Origin: Pseudomarimonas salicorniae
Lineage (GTDB): Bacteria > Pseudomonadota > Gammaproteobacteria > Xanthomonadales > Xanthomonadaceae
Length of the DNA stretch: 64,000 bases
Direction: 5' to 3'
NCBI RefSeq assembly: GCF_023156535.1
Contig: NZ_JALNMH010000014.1
Location: 1-64,000, forward strand
Below the pieces are notes generated by a model that did not search any database, had not been told where the DNA came from, and saw only the letters and a program-made list of their open reading frames with translations. The stretch's first letter is position 1. Each line of letters opens with the position of its first letter. Made by a program: the position numbers and the translations under genes. This document shows positions 37,844-47,527 of the stretch, piece after piece.

Positions 37844-39065
37844 CGGCGCTCTCCTTGATCTCGGCGGACCGGGCGGCCCGCTTCAGCTCGCCCAGACGCA
37901 GCACGAGGCGATGGGCCTCGGCGCGCTGGATGTCCTCGGGCACCCGTTGCCCGTCCGTTACATAGGCTACCGGCAAGCGGTGGCGGATCAAGACCGAGAG
38001 TGCGGAACCGAGACACCCGGTCTCGTCGACCTTGGTCAGGATGCAGCCTTCCGGCTCGGCGCCCCGGAAACGTCGGACCACCTCGTCGAGGTCCGGACCC
38101 TGGGCGTTGGCCGGCAGGGTGAGGAAGCAGCGGACCCGGCCGGCGGCGCGCAGCCAGTGGAGCTGGGTGGCGAGATTGCGGTCGCGGGGGCCGAAGCCGG
38201 GGGTGTCGATCAGCACCAGACGATACTCCGCAAGCCGGTCGAGTGCCGGCGCGAGGGCATCCTCGCGGTGTATTTCGGTGACCGGCATGCCGAGCATGCG
38301 ACCGAAGGTGGCGAGCTGCTCGCGTCCACCGCAGCGGTGCACGTCGGTGGTGACCAGGGCCACGTCGCGCGGGCCATGCGCGGCCGAGTAGCGGGCCGCC
38401 AGCTTGGCGATGGTGGTGGTCTTGCCGACCCCGGTCGGACCGACCAGGGCGATGACGCCGCCGGATTCGATCGGCTCCTTGCGGGTGACCACCAGCGACT
38501 TGGCCATCAGGCCCAGCATGATGCCGCGGGCCCGCGCCGGATCGGCGTCGGCGGGCACGGCGGTGGCGATGGAGCGCGCAAGCTCTGCGTCGCAGCCGTA
38601 GGAGGTCAGGTCGTCGAGCACCGAAGCGCGGGCGCTGACCGCGCGCAGGCGCTCCTCGGCGAACCGCGTGGCCTGGCGCTCAAGCAGCTCGCGCATGCTG
38701 GACAGCTCGCGGCGCAGCTCCTGCATCGAGGGATGGTCGTTCCAGGCCTTCTCGACCGACTCGCGCTGGGTGGCCAGCACATCCGGTGGCGGCTTGACGC
38801 TGGCGGCCTTGATTGCGCTCTCGCTGCGCCGCTCGATCGACTCCACCCCAGGGCTGACCTCGGTCGACAGCGCGCGGTTGTGCAGCTGGTCGGCGAGCAG
38901 GGTGTGCCGGGCCAGGGCCTCGTCGTAGTCGGTGGCCGCAACCACCTCGAAGCCGCCCTGGTCGAGCTTCTGGCTGGACAGGATCACCGCATCCGGACCC
39001 TGGTCGTCGCGCACCATGCGCAACGCGGTCCTCATGTCCGGGGCGACAAATCGCTTGATCCTCAT
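37833..39065 (-). CDS. flhF: Signal-recognition-particle-type GTPase FlhF
   Basis: 410 aa. Sets polar placement of the flagellum. Seen: N-terminal B domain (RMVRDDQGPDAVIL...), linker with an Arg/Glu-rich helical N domain, and the G domain with GPTGVGKTTTIAKLAARYSA (G1), DTPGFGPRD (G3) and LTKVDETGCLGS (G4). All GTPase motifs are intact. Confidence 0.95.
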   Translation of the reverse strand: MRIKRFVAPDMRTALRMVRDDQGPDAVILSSQKLDQGGFEVVAATDYDEALARHTLLADQLHNRALSTEVSPGVESIERRSESAIKAASVKPPPDVLATQRESVEKAWNDHPSMQELRRELSSMRELLERQATRFAEERLRAVSARASVLDDLTSYGCDAELARSIATAVPADADPARARGIMLGLMAKSLVVTRKEPIESGGVIALVGPTGVGKTTTIAKLAARYSAAHGPRDVALVTTDVHRCGGREQLATFGRMLGMPVTEIHREDALAPALDRLAEYRLVLIDTPGFGPRDRNLATQLHWLRAAGRVRCFLTLPANAQGPDLDEVVRRFRGAEPEGCILTKVDETGCLGSALSVLIRHRLPVAYVTDGQRVPEDIQRAEAHRLVLRLGELKRAARSAEIKESADAA

Positions 39066-39085
39066 GCTTGCTTCCTCTTAACGCC

Positions 39086-41155
39086 TTATCCCACCGAACC
39101 GATCAGCTTGATGCGCTTGTCGTCCGGGATCTCGTGGTAGGCCAACACCCAGAGCTGCGGGACGCTGTGCCGGACCAGGCGGGCGAGCACCGCTCGCACC
39201 GGGCCTGGGACCAGCAGCACCGCCGGTTCTCCGAGGGCTTCCTGCCGCTTCACCACATCCACCAGGCCCTGGGTGATCCGGTCGGCGAGACCGGGTTCCA
39301 GCGCCGAGGCATTGCCTGAGACGGAGTCTTGCAAGACCCGTTCCAGCTGCGAGGCCAAGGTGTAGACGGGCAGTTCGGGCGACAGGCCGCCGATCTCCTG
39401 GACGATGAAGCGGCCCAGCGCGGCGCGGGTCGCGGCGGTCAGATCGGCGGGATCCTGTGTCTTCGGCGCTTCCTCGACCAGGGTTTCGGCGATCTTCTTG
39501 AACTGGCGGATCGGCACCCGTTCGGCCAGCAGGTTCTGCAGCACGCGGGCAATCACCGCCTGGGGCAGGGCCCGCGGAGTCAGCTCCTCGACCAGCTTGG
39601 GCGCGTTGCGGCCAAGGGTGGCCAACAGCTGCTGGACCTCCTCGTGACCGAGCAGCTCCTGGGCCTGTTCCTTGACGATATGCGAGAGGTGGGTGGCGAT
39701 CACCGTGGCCGGGTCGACCACGGTGTAGCCCAGCGATTCGGCCTCGCCACGCTGGGCGCTGGTGATCCATACGGCGTCGAGGCCGAACGCCGGATCCTTG
39801 GCGTGGATGCCATCGACCTTGCCAAAAACCCGTCCCGGGTCGAGCGCCATCTCTCGGTCGGGGTGCACCTCGCCCTGGGCCACCGGCACGCCATGTACGA
39901 GGATCCGGTAGTTGGATGGCGGCAGCTCGAGGTTGTCGCGGATGTGCACGGGCGGGATCAGGAAGCCCATGTCCTGGGTCAGCTTCTTGCGGATGCCCTT
40001 GATCCGGGTCAGCAGCTCGCCGCCATGCTTGCGCTCGACCAGGGGCACCAGCCGGTAGCCGACCTCGATGGCCAGCGGATCGACCGGGGCGAGGTCGTCC
40101 CAGCTCAGCTCGGGCGAGGGCGCAGGCGTCGCGGCCGTGGCTGGCGCCTCGGCCGCGACCCGCTCCTGTTCGCGGCGCTTGTAGAGCAGCCATGCGGCAT
40201 AGGCAAGGGCCGCGCCCAGGATCAGGAAGGGCAGATTGGGCATGCCGGGGATGATTCCGATCACCAGCATCACGCCTGCGGCCACGGCAAGGGCGCGCTC
40301 CTGTCCCAGCATCTGCTTGAACAGGGTCTTGGACATGTCCTGGGAGCGCGAGATGCGGGTCACCAGCATGGCGACGGCGGTGGCCACCAGCAGCGCCGGG
40401 ATCTGCGCGACCAGGCCGTCGCCGATGGTCAGCAGGACGTAAACCTTGGCTGCATCCGCGAGGCTCAGGTCGTGCTGCAGGACGCCGATCAGCAGTCCGC
40501 CGATCAGGTTGATGAACAGGATGAGGAGTCCGGCGATGGCGTCGCCGCGGACGAACTTGGAGGCACCATCCATCGAGCCGTAGAAGTCCGCCTCCTCGCG
40601 GACCTCGTCGCGACGCGCCTTGGCCTCGTCGCGCGAAAGCAGGCCGGCATTGAGGTCGGCGTCGATGGCCATCTGCTTGCCGGGCATGGCGTCGAGGGTG
40701 AACCGGGCCGACACCTCGGATATGCGCCCAGCACCCTTGGTGATCACCACGAAGTTGATGATGGTCAGGATGGCGAAGACCACGAGGCCGACCGCGTAGT
40801 TGCCGCCGATGACGAATTCGCCGAAGGCTTCGATGACCTTGCCGGCGGCGGCTGAGCCCTCGTGGCCGTTGAGCAGCACGACGCGCGTCGAGGCGACGTT
40901 CAATGCCAGGCGCAGCAGGGTGGTGATCAGCAGGACGGTGGGGAAGATGCTGAAGTCCAGCGGGCGGCCGACGTAGATGACCGACAGCACCACCACCAGC
41001 GAGAGCGCGATGTTGAAGGTGAACAAGGCGTCCAGCAGCGGGGTGGGCAGGGGCAGCACCACCATCGCCAGCAGGGCGAGCAGCATCAGCGGCGCGCCAA
41101 TCCCTTGGCGGAGGGCGAGGCCGCCGCGCTGCAAAACCGTCATCTGTGCCGCCAT
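39086..41155 (-). CDS. flhA: Flagellar export gate protein FlhA
   Basis: 689 aa. About eight membrane segments in the first ~320 residues (FHIPEP family), with the conserved FVGRPLDFSIFPTVLL and DAMPGKQMAIDADLNAGL cytoplasmic loop, then a linker and the large cytoplasmic chaperone-binding domain. Cytoplasmic-membrane component of the type III export gate that uses the proton motive force. AAGG lies upstream of the ATG. Confidence 0.97.
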   Translation of the reverse strand: MAAQMTVLQRGGLALRQGIGAPLMLLALLAMVVLPLPTPLLDALFTFNIALSLVVVLSVIYVGRPLDFSIFPTVLLITTLLRLALNVASTRVVLLNGHEGSAAAGKVIEAFGEFVIGGNYAVGLVVFAILTIINFVVITKGAGRISEVSARFTLDAMPGKQMAIDADLNAGLLSRDEAKARRDEVREEADFYGSMDGASKFVRGDAIAGLLILFINLIGGLLIGVLQHDLSLADAAKVYVLLTIGDGLVAQIPALLVATAVAMLVTRISRSQDMSKTLFKQMLGQERALAVAAGVMLVIGIIPGMPNLPFLILGAALAYAAWLLYKRREQERVAAEAPATAATPAPSPELSWDDLAPVDPLAIEVGYRLVPLVERKHGGELLTRIKGIRKKLTQDMGFLIPPVHIRDNLELPPSNYRILVHGVPVAQGEVHPDREMALDPGRVFGKVDGIHAKDPAFGLDAVWITSAQRGEAESLGYTVVDPATVIATHLSHIVKEQAQELLGHEEVQQLLATLGRNAPKLVEELTPRALPQAVIARVLQNLLAERVPIRQFKKIAETLVEEAPKTQDPADLTAATRAALGRFIVQEIGGLSPELPVYTLASQLERVLQDSVSGNASALEPGLADRITQGLVDVVKRQEALGEPAVLLVPGPVRAVLARLVRHSVPQLWVLAYHEIPDDKRIKLIGSVG

Positions 41156-41158
41156 GGC

Positions 41159-42286
41159 CTACCTTTCGGGCTGGTCAGGAACTTCGATCGACGGCTTGTC
41201 CGGATAGCGCCCGCCATACCTGCGCCAGTGGCGCAGCTGGTGGACGTAGGTGAGTACCTGGGCCACTGCGGCATACAGGTCCACCGGGATTTCCCGCCCG
41301 ATCTGAACCTGTCTATACAAGCTCCGTGCCAGAGCCGGGCTGGAGATGATCGGCACGCGGTGGCGCTCGCCCACGGTGCGGATGGTCTGGGCAACCAGGT
41401 CGACGCCCTTGGCGACGACCACCGGGGCACGCATCTTCGGCGCCTCGTAGCGCAGGGCGACGGCGTAATGGGTCGGGTTGACCAGGATGGCGTCGGCCTG
41501 CGGCACGTCCTCCATCATTCGTCGCTGCGCCATCTCCTGCTGCAGGCGACGGATCTTGCCCTTGACCTCGGGGCTGCCCTCGGACTCCTTCATCTCGTCG
41601 CGCAGCTCCTGTCGCGACATCAGCAGCTTCTGCCGGTTGCTCCAGAGCTGGTAGGGGGCGTCGAAAAGTGCGATCAGAAACAGACCGATGGCCATGGCGA
41701 TGAGGATCTTCAGCGCCATGCTGAACCCCTCGACGACCGAGGTCTCCAGTGGCTTGTGCATCAGGGTCAGCAGGCCCGGCGCGATGCCGACGATGGCATA
41801 GGTCCCGAATCCGCCGATCACCGCCACGCGTAGCAGCGACCTCACGAACTCGGCAAAGCCCTCGCGGCCGTAGATGCGCTTGAGGCCCTTCATCGGGTCC
41901 ATCTTCGAGAAGTCCGGGACCAGCGCCTTGTTGCTCCAGTTGAAGCCGCCGAGCAGGGCCGGGGCGAGCAGGCTCGCGACCAGGGCGGCGATGGCGATCG
42001 GCGTGGCGATCAGCAGCAGTGAGCCGAGCAGGTCGAAGAAGTGCGTCGGCAGCAGGCGCGGGTCGCCGACCCGGGTGCCGACGCGGCTGAGCGCATCGGC
42101 CAGCCAGGCGGCCACGCGCTTGCCGATGTCGCCGCCGAGGCCCATCAGCACCAGTACGCCCGAGCCGAACACCACGGCGGTGGCCAGCTCCTTCGAGCGC
42201 GGCACCTGGCCCTGCTCGCGGGATTCGCGCAGCCGTTTTTCGGTTGGCTGTTCGGTCTTTTCCTGGCCGTCGTTGCCCTCTGCCAT
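41159..42286 (-). CDS. flhB: Flagellar export switch protein FlhB
   Basis: 375 aa. Four membrane segments (about 30-210) and a cytoplasmic tail with the self-cleaving NPTH motif (ILVNPTHYAVALRY) that switches substrate from rod/hook to filament. N-terminus is charged (EKTEQPTEKRLRESREQGQVPRS), the usual FlhB signature. Confidence 0.97.
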   Translation of the reverse strand: MAEGNDGQEKTEQPTEKRLRESREQGQVPRSKELATAVVFGSGVLVLMGLGGDIGKRVAAWLADALSRVGTRVGDPRLLPTHFFDLLGSLLLIATPIAIAALVASLLAPALLGGFNWSNKALVPDFSKMDPMKGLKRIYGREGFAEFVRSLLRVAVIGGFGTYAIVGIAPGLLTLMHKPLETSVVEGFSMALKILIAMAIGLFLIALFDAPYQLWSNRQKLLMSRQELRDEMKESEGSPEVKGKIRRLQQEMAQRRMMEDVPQADAILVNPTHYAVALRYEAPKMRAPVVVAKGVDLVAQTIRTVGERHRVPIISSPALARSLYRQVQIGREIPVDLYAAVAQVLTYVHQLRHWRRYGGRYPDKPSIEVPDQPER

Positions 42287-42289
42287 GGC

Positions 42290-43081
42290 CTACCTCGTCA
42301 GGTCCAGGGCAGCGGCAAAGGCCGCGTCGAACAGGGCACGCGCCGGCTCCTTGAGTTGGGCGATCAGCACCGACATCAGCAGCATGCCCGAGGCCAGTGC
42401 GGCGGGCAGGCCGACGGCGATCGGGTTCAGCGCCGGCGCGGCGCGGCCGAGCACGCCGAAGGCGAGGTTCACCACCATCATTGCCATCATCAGGGGCAGG
42501 GCGATGCTGACCCCGACCAGCAGGGCGCGGGCGAAGAACTGCGGCGCGCCCGAGGCCAGCTGCACCGGATCGACCAGCGGCGCGCCGATCGGCAGCGAGC
42601 GGTAGCTCTGCACCAGCAGATCGATCATTGCGAGGTGACCGTCGAAGGCGAAGAACAGCAGCGCGAAGGCGATGTAGAACCACAGCCCGACCACGCCCGA
42701 TGTCGCCGCTCCGCGCAGCGGGTCGGCAAGCTGGGCGAAGGCCAGTGCCATGCCCTGGGCGACCATCTCGCCGGCCACGGCGGCGGCCTCGAAGGCGACG
42801 CGCAGGGTGAAGCCGAGCGCGATGCCGATCGCCATCTCGGTCAGCAGGGTCAGCACCGAGGCGGCATTGAGCGAGAGCAGGGGCGGTGGATCGGCCAGCG
42901 GTGCGAGCACGGTGGACAGGGCCAGGACGAAGATCATGCGCACCCGGGTGGGCAGGGAGCGGGTGCCGATGATCGGCGCCACCATGAAGAAGCCACCGAC
43001 GCGGAGTGCGGTCCAGACCACCGAGGCCAGGTAGTCGAAGAGCCAGACCCCGTCGATCAGTACCCCGGTGGTGGCGTCCAC
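42290..43081 (-). CDS. fliR: Flagellar export protein FliR
   Basis: 263 aa. Polytopic inner-membrane component of the FliPQR export channel, with five or six hydrophobic segments and the family FFMVAPIIGTRSLPTRVR near residue 32 and a conserved C-terminal hydrophobic region. In order fliP-fliQ-fliR-flhB as in all related clusters. Confidence 0.96.
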   Translation of the reverse strand: MDATTGVLIDGVWLFDYLASVVWTALRVGGFFMVAPIIGTRSLPTRVRMIFVLALSTVLAPLADPPPLLSLNAASVLTLLTEMAIGIALGFTLRVAFEAAAVAGEMVAQGMALAFAQLADPLRGAATSGVVGLWFYIAFALLFFAFDGHLAMIDLLVQSYRSLPIGAPLVDPVQLASGAPQFFARALLVGVSIALPLMMAMMVVNLAFGVLGRAAPALNPIAVGLPAALASGMLLMSVLIAQLKEPARALFDAAFAAALDLTR

Positions 43082-43092
43082 GGCGAGCGGCC

Positions 43093-43362
43093 CTAGCTGA
43101 TCAGCTGCGGGATGCGCTGGTAGAGGTTGATGGTGAAGTCGACCAGCCTGCCCAGCATCCAGGCGCCGGCCGCCGCCAACAGCAGGGCCAGCGATATCGC
43201 CTTGGCGACGAAAGCGATGGTTGGCTCATTGATCTGGGTGGCGGCCTGGACGATGCCCAGCACCACGCCGATCACCAGCACCGTGAGCAGCATCGGCAGA
43301 CCGACCATCAGGGCCGTCTCCAGCGCAGCGCGCAGCTCGGTGAGGGCCTGGTCCGGGGTCAT
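43093..43362 (-). CDS. fliQ: Flagellar export protein FliQ
   Basis: 89 aa. Two membrane hairpin helices (about 14-40 and 52-77) of the FliPQR export gate. The start overlaps the fliP stop by 4 bp. Confidence 0.96.
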   Translation of the reverse strand: MTPDQALTELRAALETALMVGLPMLLTVLVIGVVLGIVQAATQINEPTIAFVAKAISLALLLAAAGAWMLGRLVDFTINLYQRIPQLIS

Positions 43363-44096
43363 GGGATGGCAAAGCTCCCCGCCAGCGAACCGACCACCAG
43401 GATCCAGCCATCGACCAGCACGAAAAGCAGGATCTTGAACGGCGCCGAGACCAGCATCGGCGACATCATCATCATGCCCAGCGACATCAGCACGCTGGCC
43501 ACCACCAGATCGATGATGACGAAGGGAATGAACAGCAGGAAGCCGATCTCGAAGGCGGTGCGGAGCTCCGAGGTGAGGAAGGCCGAGGCCAGAACGTGCA
43601 GCGGAACCTCGTCCGGGCTGGTGTAGCCGGTGCTGCCGGCGAGCCCGGCAAAGGTCATCAGGTCGCGCTCGCGGACCTGGGCGAACATGAAGGCGCGCAG
43701 CGGCTGGATGGCGGCATCGAAGGCTTCGCGCGCCGGCAGGGTGCCGTCGAGGTAGGGCGAGATGCCGGCCTGCCAGGAGGCGTCCAGCACCGGCATCATC
43801 ACCAGGAAGGTGAGGAACAGCGCGAGCCCGAGCAGGATCTGGTTTGAGGGTGTCTGCCCGGTGCCAAGCGCCTGGCGCAGCAGGGCGAGCACGATGATGA
43901 TCCGGGTGAAGGCGGTCATCCCCAGCAGCACCGCCGGCAGCAGGGTGATGAAGGTCATCACCAGCAGCACCTGCAGGGACAGGCTGACGTCCTGGTTGCC
44001 GACCCGGGCCACGGTCACGTCCGGCAGGGCCTGGCCAAAGGCCGCCGGGGCGATCAGCAGGGCCAGCAGGCCGAGCAGCGAGGGCAGGGCGCGCAT
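43359..44096 (-). CDS. fliP: Flagellar export protein FliP
   Basis: 245 aa. Signal peptide followed by membrane helices; family signature FTRIIIVLALLRQALGTGQTP and PFVIIDLVVASVLMSLGMMM are present. Core of the export channel. Shares one base with the fliO stop. Confidence 0.97.
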   Translation of the reverse strand: MRALPSLLGLLALLIAPAAFGQALPDVTVARVGNQDVSLSLQVLLVMTFITLLPAVLLGMTAFTRIIIVLALLRQALGTGQTPSNQILLGLALFLTFLVMMPVLDASWQAGISPYLDGTLPAREAFDAAIQPLRAFMFAQVRERDLMTFAGLAGSTGYTSPDEVPLHVLASAFLTSELRTAFEIGFLLFIPFVIIDLVVASVLMSLGMMMMSPMLVSAPFKILLFVLVDGWILVVGSLAGSFAIP

Positions 44097-44443
44097 CAGC
44101 GGTCGGCCTCCTCGCGGGTACGCTTGAGCAGGGCTCGGAAATCCGCGGCCGGCTGCTCGGGCAGCGGGGTTTCCAGACGGTGCAGCAGGTTGACGTTCTC
44201 CGACGTGACCCCGAGCAGCAGCTGGGTATCGCCGACCGCGACCACCACCACCCGTTCCCGCACCCCGACCCCGACCTGGGCCACGACGCGCAGGTCGCGA
44301 TGCGCGCGCAGGGCGCCGCCGGGCAGCTTGCGCAGCAGCCAGGCCAGAAGCAGGATCAGGCCCACAACCAGCAGCAGGGCGATCAGTGACCCGCCCAGCG
44401 CGCCGAGGGTGCCGGTGCCCGCGGCCGATTCCACGCCGCTCAC
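44096..44443 (-). CDS. fliO: Flagellar export-gate assembly factor FliO
   Basis: 115 aa. One N-terminal membrane helix (about 17-40, leucine-rich) and a small cytoplasmic domain with VVAVGDTQLLLGVTSENVNLLHRL, the conserved FliO core. Helps FliP oligomerise. Start overlaps fliN by 4 bp. Confidence 0.92.
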   Translation of the reverse strand: MSGVESAAGTGTLGALGGSLIALLLVVGLILLLAWLLRKLPGGALRAHRDLRVVAQVGVGVRERVVVVAVGDTQLLLGVTSENVNLLHRLETPLPEQPAADFRALLKRTREEADR

Positions 44444-44826
44444 TTGAGCCGCTTGACCCGTTCCGACGGACTGATCACGTCGGTCAGGCGGATGCCGAAG
44501 CGCTCATTGACCACGACCACCTCGCCGTGGGCGATCAGGGTGCCATTGACGTAGACGTCGAACGGATCGCCGGCGTCGCGTTCAAGCTCCACCACCGAAC
44601 CCTGGTTGAGCTGGAGCAGGTTGCGGATCGGCATCCGTGCGCGGCCGACCTCGAGCGAAACCGTCACCGGCACGTCGAGGATCACATCGAGGTTCATTTC
44701 GCCGGCCGAGGGCTTCGACGTCGAAGGGCTTTCCGCGGCGGGCTGCGCGGTCTGTTCGGACAGGTCGCCCCACATGGCCAGTTCGGCCTCGCTCATCTTG
44801 TCGGCGTCGCCTTGCTTGCCACTCAT
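44440..44826 (-). CDS. fliN: Flagellar C-ring protein FliN
   Basis: 128 aa. N-terminal acidic stretch then a SpoA/FliN domain (LDVILDVPVTVSLEVGRARM, LLQLNQGSVVELERDAGDPFDVYVNGTLIAHGEVVVVNERFGIRLTD split here only for naming). Binds FliM and FliH. Start overlaps fliM by 4 bp. Confidence 0.96.
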   Translation of the reverse strand: MSGKQGDADKMSEAELAMWGDLSEQTAQPAAESPSTSKPSAGEMNLDVILDVPVTVSLEVGRARMPIRNLLQLNQGSVVELERDAGDPFDVYVNGTLIAHGEVVVVNERFGIRLTDVISPSERVKRLK

Positions 44827-45836
44827 ATCACTTTTGCCTTGGTCAGTTCGAGCTGGGTCATGGTGCGTACCGGCGGCACGATGCGTTCGATCCTCACCGC
44901 CGCATGGCCGTCGGAGACGCCGAACTTGCCGTAGAACAGGGGCTGCTTCTCGATCGACAGCGGCACCTCGTCGGGCATCTCGAAGGGGATGATGTCTCCG
45001 GGCTTCCAGTTGACCACGCTGCCGATGGTCGAACGCAGCTCGCCAAGCGTGCAGGCAAACTCGACCTCGGCCTCGCGCAGCTGCTCGTGCATCGCGGTGA
45101 TCCAGCCCTCGTCGCGGTCGACCCGGTCGCTGGCGACGCCAGCGTCGAGCAGGTCGCGGATCGGCTCGATCATGGAATAGGGCAGGGTGACGTGCAGCTC
45201 ACCGCCGCCTCCTTCCAGCTCGACGTGGAATCGGCTCACCACCACGTATTCGCGCGGACTGACGATGGTGGCGAAGTGCGGATTGACCTCGGAGTTGAGG
45301 TACTCGAACTCGACCTTCAGCACCGGCGCCCAGGCCTCCTGCAGGTCCTCGAAGGTCTGCTTGAGCATCAGCTGGATCACCCGCATCTCGGTCGGGGTGA
45401 ACTCCCGGCCTTCGATCTTGGTCGGGTAGCGGCCGTCGCCGCCGAAGAAGTTGTCGACCACGGTGAACACGAGCTTGGGCTCGAAAAGTACCAGGGCCGT
45501 GCCGCGCAGCGGCTTGAGCTTGACCAGGTTGAGGTTGGTCGGGACATAGAGCGTGTGCACATAGTCCATGAACTTGTGCAGCTCGATGCCGCGCACGCTG
45601 AGCTCGGCCGATCTTCGTAGCAGGTTGAACAGGCCGACCCGCCACAGGCGGACAAAGCGCTCGTTGATCATCTCCAGGGTCGGCATGCGACCGCGGACGA
45701 TGCGCTCCTGGCTGGCAAGGTCGTAGGTCCGGACCTCGGTCGGATCGACCGGTTCCGGCTCGGTATCCACCGCACCGGAGTCGACGCCGTGCAGGAGGGC
45801 GTCGATCTCGTCCTGGGAAAGCAGGTCGGCGCCCAT
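44823..45836 (-). CDS. fliM: Flagellar motor switch protein FliM
   Basis: 337 aa. N-terminal CheY-P-binding peptide LLSQDEIDALLHG (residues 5-17), the CheC-like middle domain that contacts FliG and the C-terminal SpoA domain. The N-peptide is the reference for the ParP repeat comparison. Preceded by fliL with an 8-bp gap. Confidence 0.97.
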   Translation of the reverse strand: MGADLLSQDEIDALLHGVDSGAVDTEPEPVDPTEVRTYDLASQERIVRGRMPTLEMINERFVRLWRVGLFNLLRRSAELSVRGIELHKFMDYVHTLYVPTNLNLVKLKPLRGTALVLFEPKLVFTVVDNFFGGDGRYPTKIEGREFTPTEMRVIQLMLKQTFEDLQEAWAPVLKVEFEYLNSEVNPHFATIVSPREYVVVSRFHVELEGGGGELHVTLPYSMIEPIRDLLDAGVASDRVDRDEGWITAMHEQLREAEVEFACTLGELRSTIGSVVNWKPGDIIPFEMPDEVPLSIEKQPLFYGKFGVSDGHAAVRIERIVPPVRTMTQLELTKAKVI

Positions 45837-45844
45837 CGACTGGC

Positions 45845-46363
45845 CTACTGGGTCACGAAGCTGGTGAAGTAGAGGGCGTCGACGCCGGCTTCGCCGGTCG
45901 CCTCGGTGAGCACCGCCTGGACCTCCTTGAGCGCCTGCTCCTGCAGGGCTTCCTTGGCCTCGCGGGTGCGCACGCCATCGACGGTCTGCTGGGAGAACAG
46001 CAGCAGCAGGCGATTGCGGATGACCGGCATGTGCAGGCCGAGCTTTTCCTCGAGTCCTGCCTTGCGGGTCATCAGCTGGACCTCGACCTGCAGGTAGCGA
46101 TCACCGCCGGGATCGGCCAGGTTGACAACGAAGGCCGGCTCCAGCGCGATGTAGGTGGCCGGCCCCGCCTCTGCAGGCGCCTTCGCGCTCTCGGCCGGGA
46201 CTTCGGCGCCGGCTTCCGGGGTCTCGGCTTTGCCGCTGAGGTACCAGGCGAGTCCGGCACCGATGCCGGCTGCCAGCACCACGCCTCCGACCACCGGAAT
46301 GAGCAGCTTCTTGCCGCCGCCGCCGGCCGGTTTTTCCGCTGCCGCTTTTTCCTTTGCCGCCAT
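45845..46363 (-). CDS. fliL: Flagellar basal body protein FliL
   Basis: 172 aa. Lysine-rich N-terminus, a single membrane helix (about 19-41) and a periplasmic domain (YIALEPAFVVNLADPGGDRYLQ) that surrounds the stator. First gene of the fliLMNOPQR block, after a 105-bp gap behind fliK in which I see no clear promoter. Confidence 0.94.
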   Translation of the reverse strand: MAAKEKAAAEKPAGGGGKKLLIPVVGGVVLAAGIGAGLAWYLSGKAETPEAGAEVPAESAKAPAEAGPATYIALEPAFVVNLADPGGDRYLQVEVQLMTRKAGLEEKLGLHMPVIRNRLLLLFSQQTVDGVRTREAKEALQEQALKEVQAVLTEATGEAGVDALYFTSFVTQ

Positions 46364-46468
46364 GCGAGATCACTCCTTGTGCCAGAGCCGGGTCAGGTGC
46401 CGGATGGGCTCCATCTTAGCCGAGGCAGACGTCCGGCTGCCCCGTTGTCCGCCCTTGGTGGCGCGCGT

Positions 46469-47527
46469 CTAGGCGTACTCGGACAGAGTGCCATCGTGTC
46501 GGCGCGCCTTCGGGGCGGGTTCTGTCGTCTCCTTGGCCAGCACGTCCCCTGCGACGCTGGGGACGCCCGGCACGGGCGGGCCGTCACCCCGCGGCGAACG
46601 GCCCTCGCCGCTGCCGACATCGGCATGCGCGAGCTGCAGCCCTTGGGACTCCAGCAGCTCGCGCAGGCGCGGCAGGGTGGATTCCAGCAGCTGTCGGACC
46701 TCGCCGACCGGCGACTGGAATTCGGCGCGGACCGACTTTCCATCGAACTCGATCTGCACGTCGATGCTGCCGAGGTCTTCCGGATGCAGCTGGATCTCGG
46801 CGCGCCCCACCTGCTGCTGGCTCATCCACTGCAGGCGCAGGGCCATCCCTTCGCTGAAGGCCTGGTCGATCTTGGGTGCAGAGCCGGGGGGCAGGGCGAC
46901 CTCGAGTGGCCCTTCCGGTGCGGCGTCGACCACTGCGGGGGGCGGCGCGGCGGGCGACGGTGCACCCTCGCGGGCACCGATCACCTCGGTGCGCCGCATC
47001 AGGGCCTTGGTTACCACCTCGCCGAGCATGGCAGGTGCAGGGGCGGAAGCCAGCGGCTGGTCCGCAGCGCGCTGGGTCGGTGGCGCGTGGTCGGGCACCA
47101 GATCGACCGCTGCAGTCTGGGCAGACTCCATCGAGGCCGGCAGGGCGGCGGCGTGTGCACCCGGCGTCGGCAAGGCTACCGGGCCGAGCTTGAGGTCGGG
47201 CAGCGAGGGCAGGGGGGTGGCGCCAGCGGCCGGGCCCTGGGCGCCGGCTTCCGCGGGCGCGGTAGCGGCCGCAGGCAAGGGGGACAGAGGCGAAAGCGGC
47301 AGCTGCTGCATCCAGCCACTGAGGTCTCCGATCCCTGCCTTGGGATCCTCCGGGGGCGCCGGGAGGGCCTCGTCCGATGTTCCGGCCGGGACCATCAAGG
47401 GCAGGGCGAAACCGGTGCCAAACAGCAGTTCGAAGGCGCTGGCCGGTGCCGAGCCGCTGCCGGCAGGAGGATTGTTGGTGGGCTCGCTGCGCGGGGCCTG
47501 CGGGCTGGTGGCCGGGGGGGTGTTCAT
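46469..47527 (-). CDS. fliK: Flagellar hook-length control protein FliK
   Basis: 352 aa. Pro/Ala/Gly-rich variable N-terminus as expected for the ruler and a conserved C-terminal domain (LRLQWMSQQQVGRAEIQLHPEDLGSIDVQIEF is the FLK domain, about 228-260). Secreted during hook assembly, it measures hook length and acts on FlhB. Start overlaps fliJ by 4 bp. Somewhat short for the family. Confidence 0.9.
   Translation of the reverse strand: MNTPPATSPQAPRSEPTNNPPAGSGSAPASAFELLFGTGFALPLMVPAGTSDEALPAPPEDPKAGIGDLSGWMQQLPLSPLSPLPAAATAPAEAGAQGPAAGATPLPSLPDLKLGPVALPTPGAHAAALPASMESAQTAAVDLVPDHAPPTQRAADQPLASAPAPAMLGEVVTKALMRRTEVIGAREGAPSPAAPPPAVVDAAPEGPLEVALPPGSAPKIDQAFSEGMALRLQWMSQQQVGRAEIQLHPEDLGSIDVQIEFDGKSVRAEFQSPVGEVRQLLESTLPRLRELLESQGLQLAHADVGSGEGRSPRGDGPPVPGVPSVAGDVLAKETTEPAPKARRHDGTLSEYA

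Noticed and set aside
46364-46468. Sigma-54 promoter in the fliK-fliL gap
   Set aside because: GTGCC[AG] matches occur, but none has a GC-containing -12 box at the required spacing.
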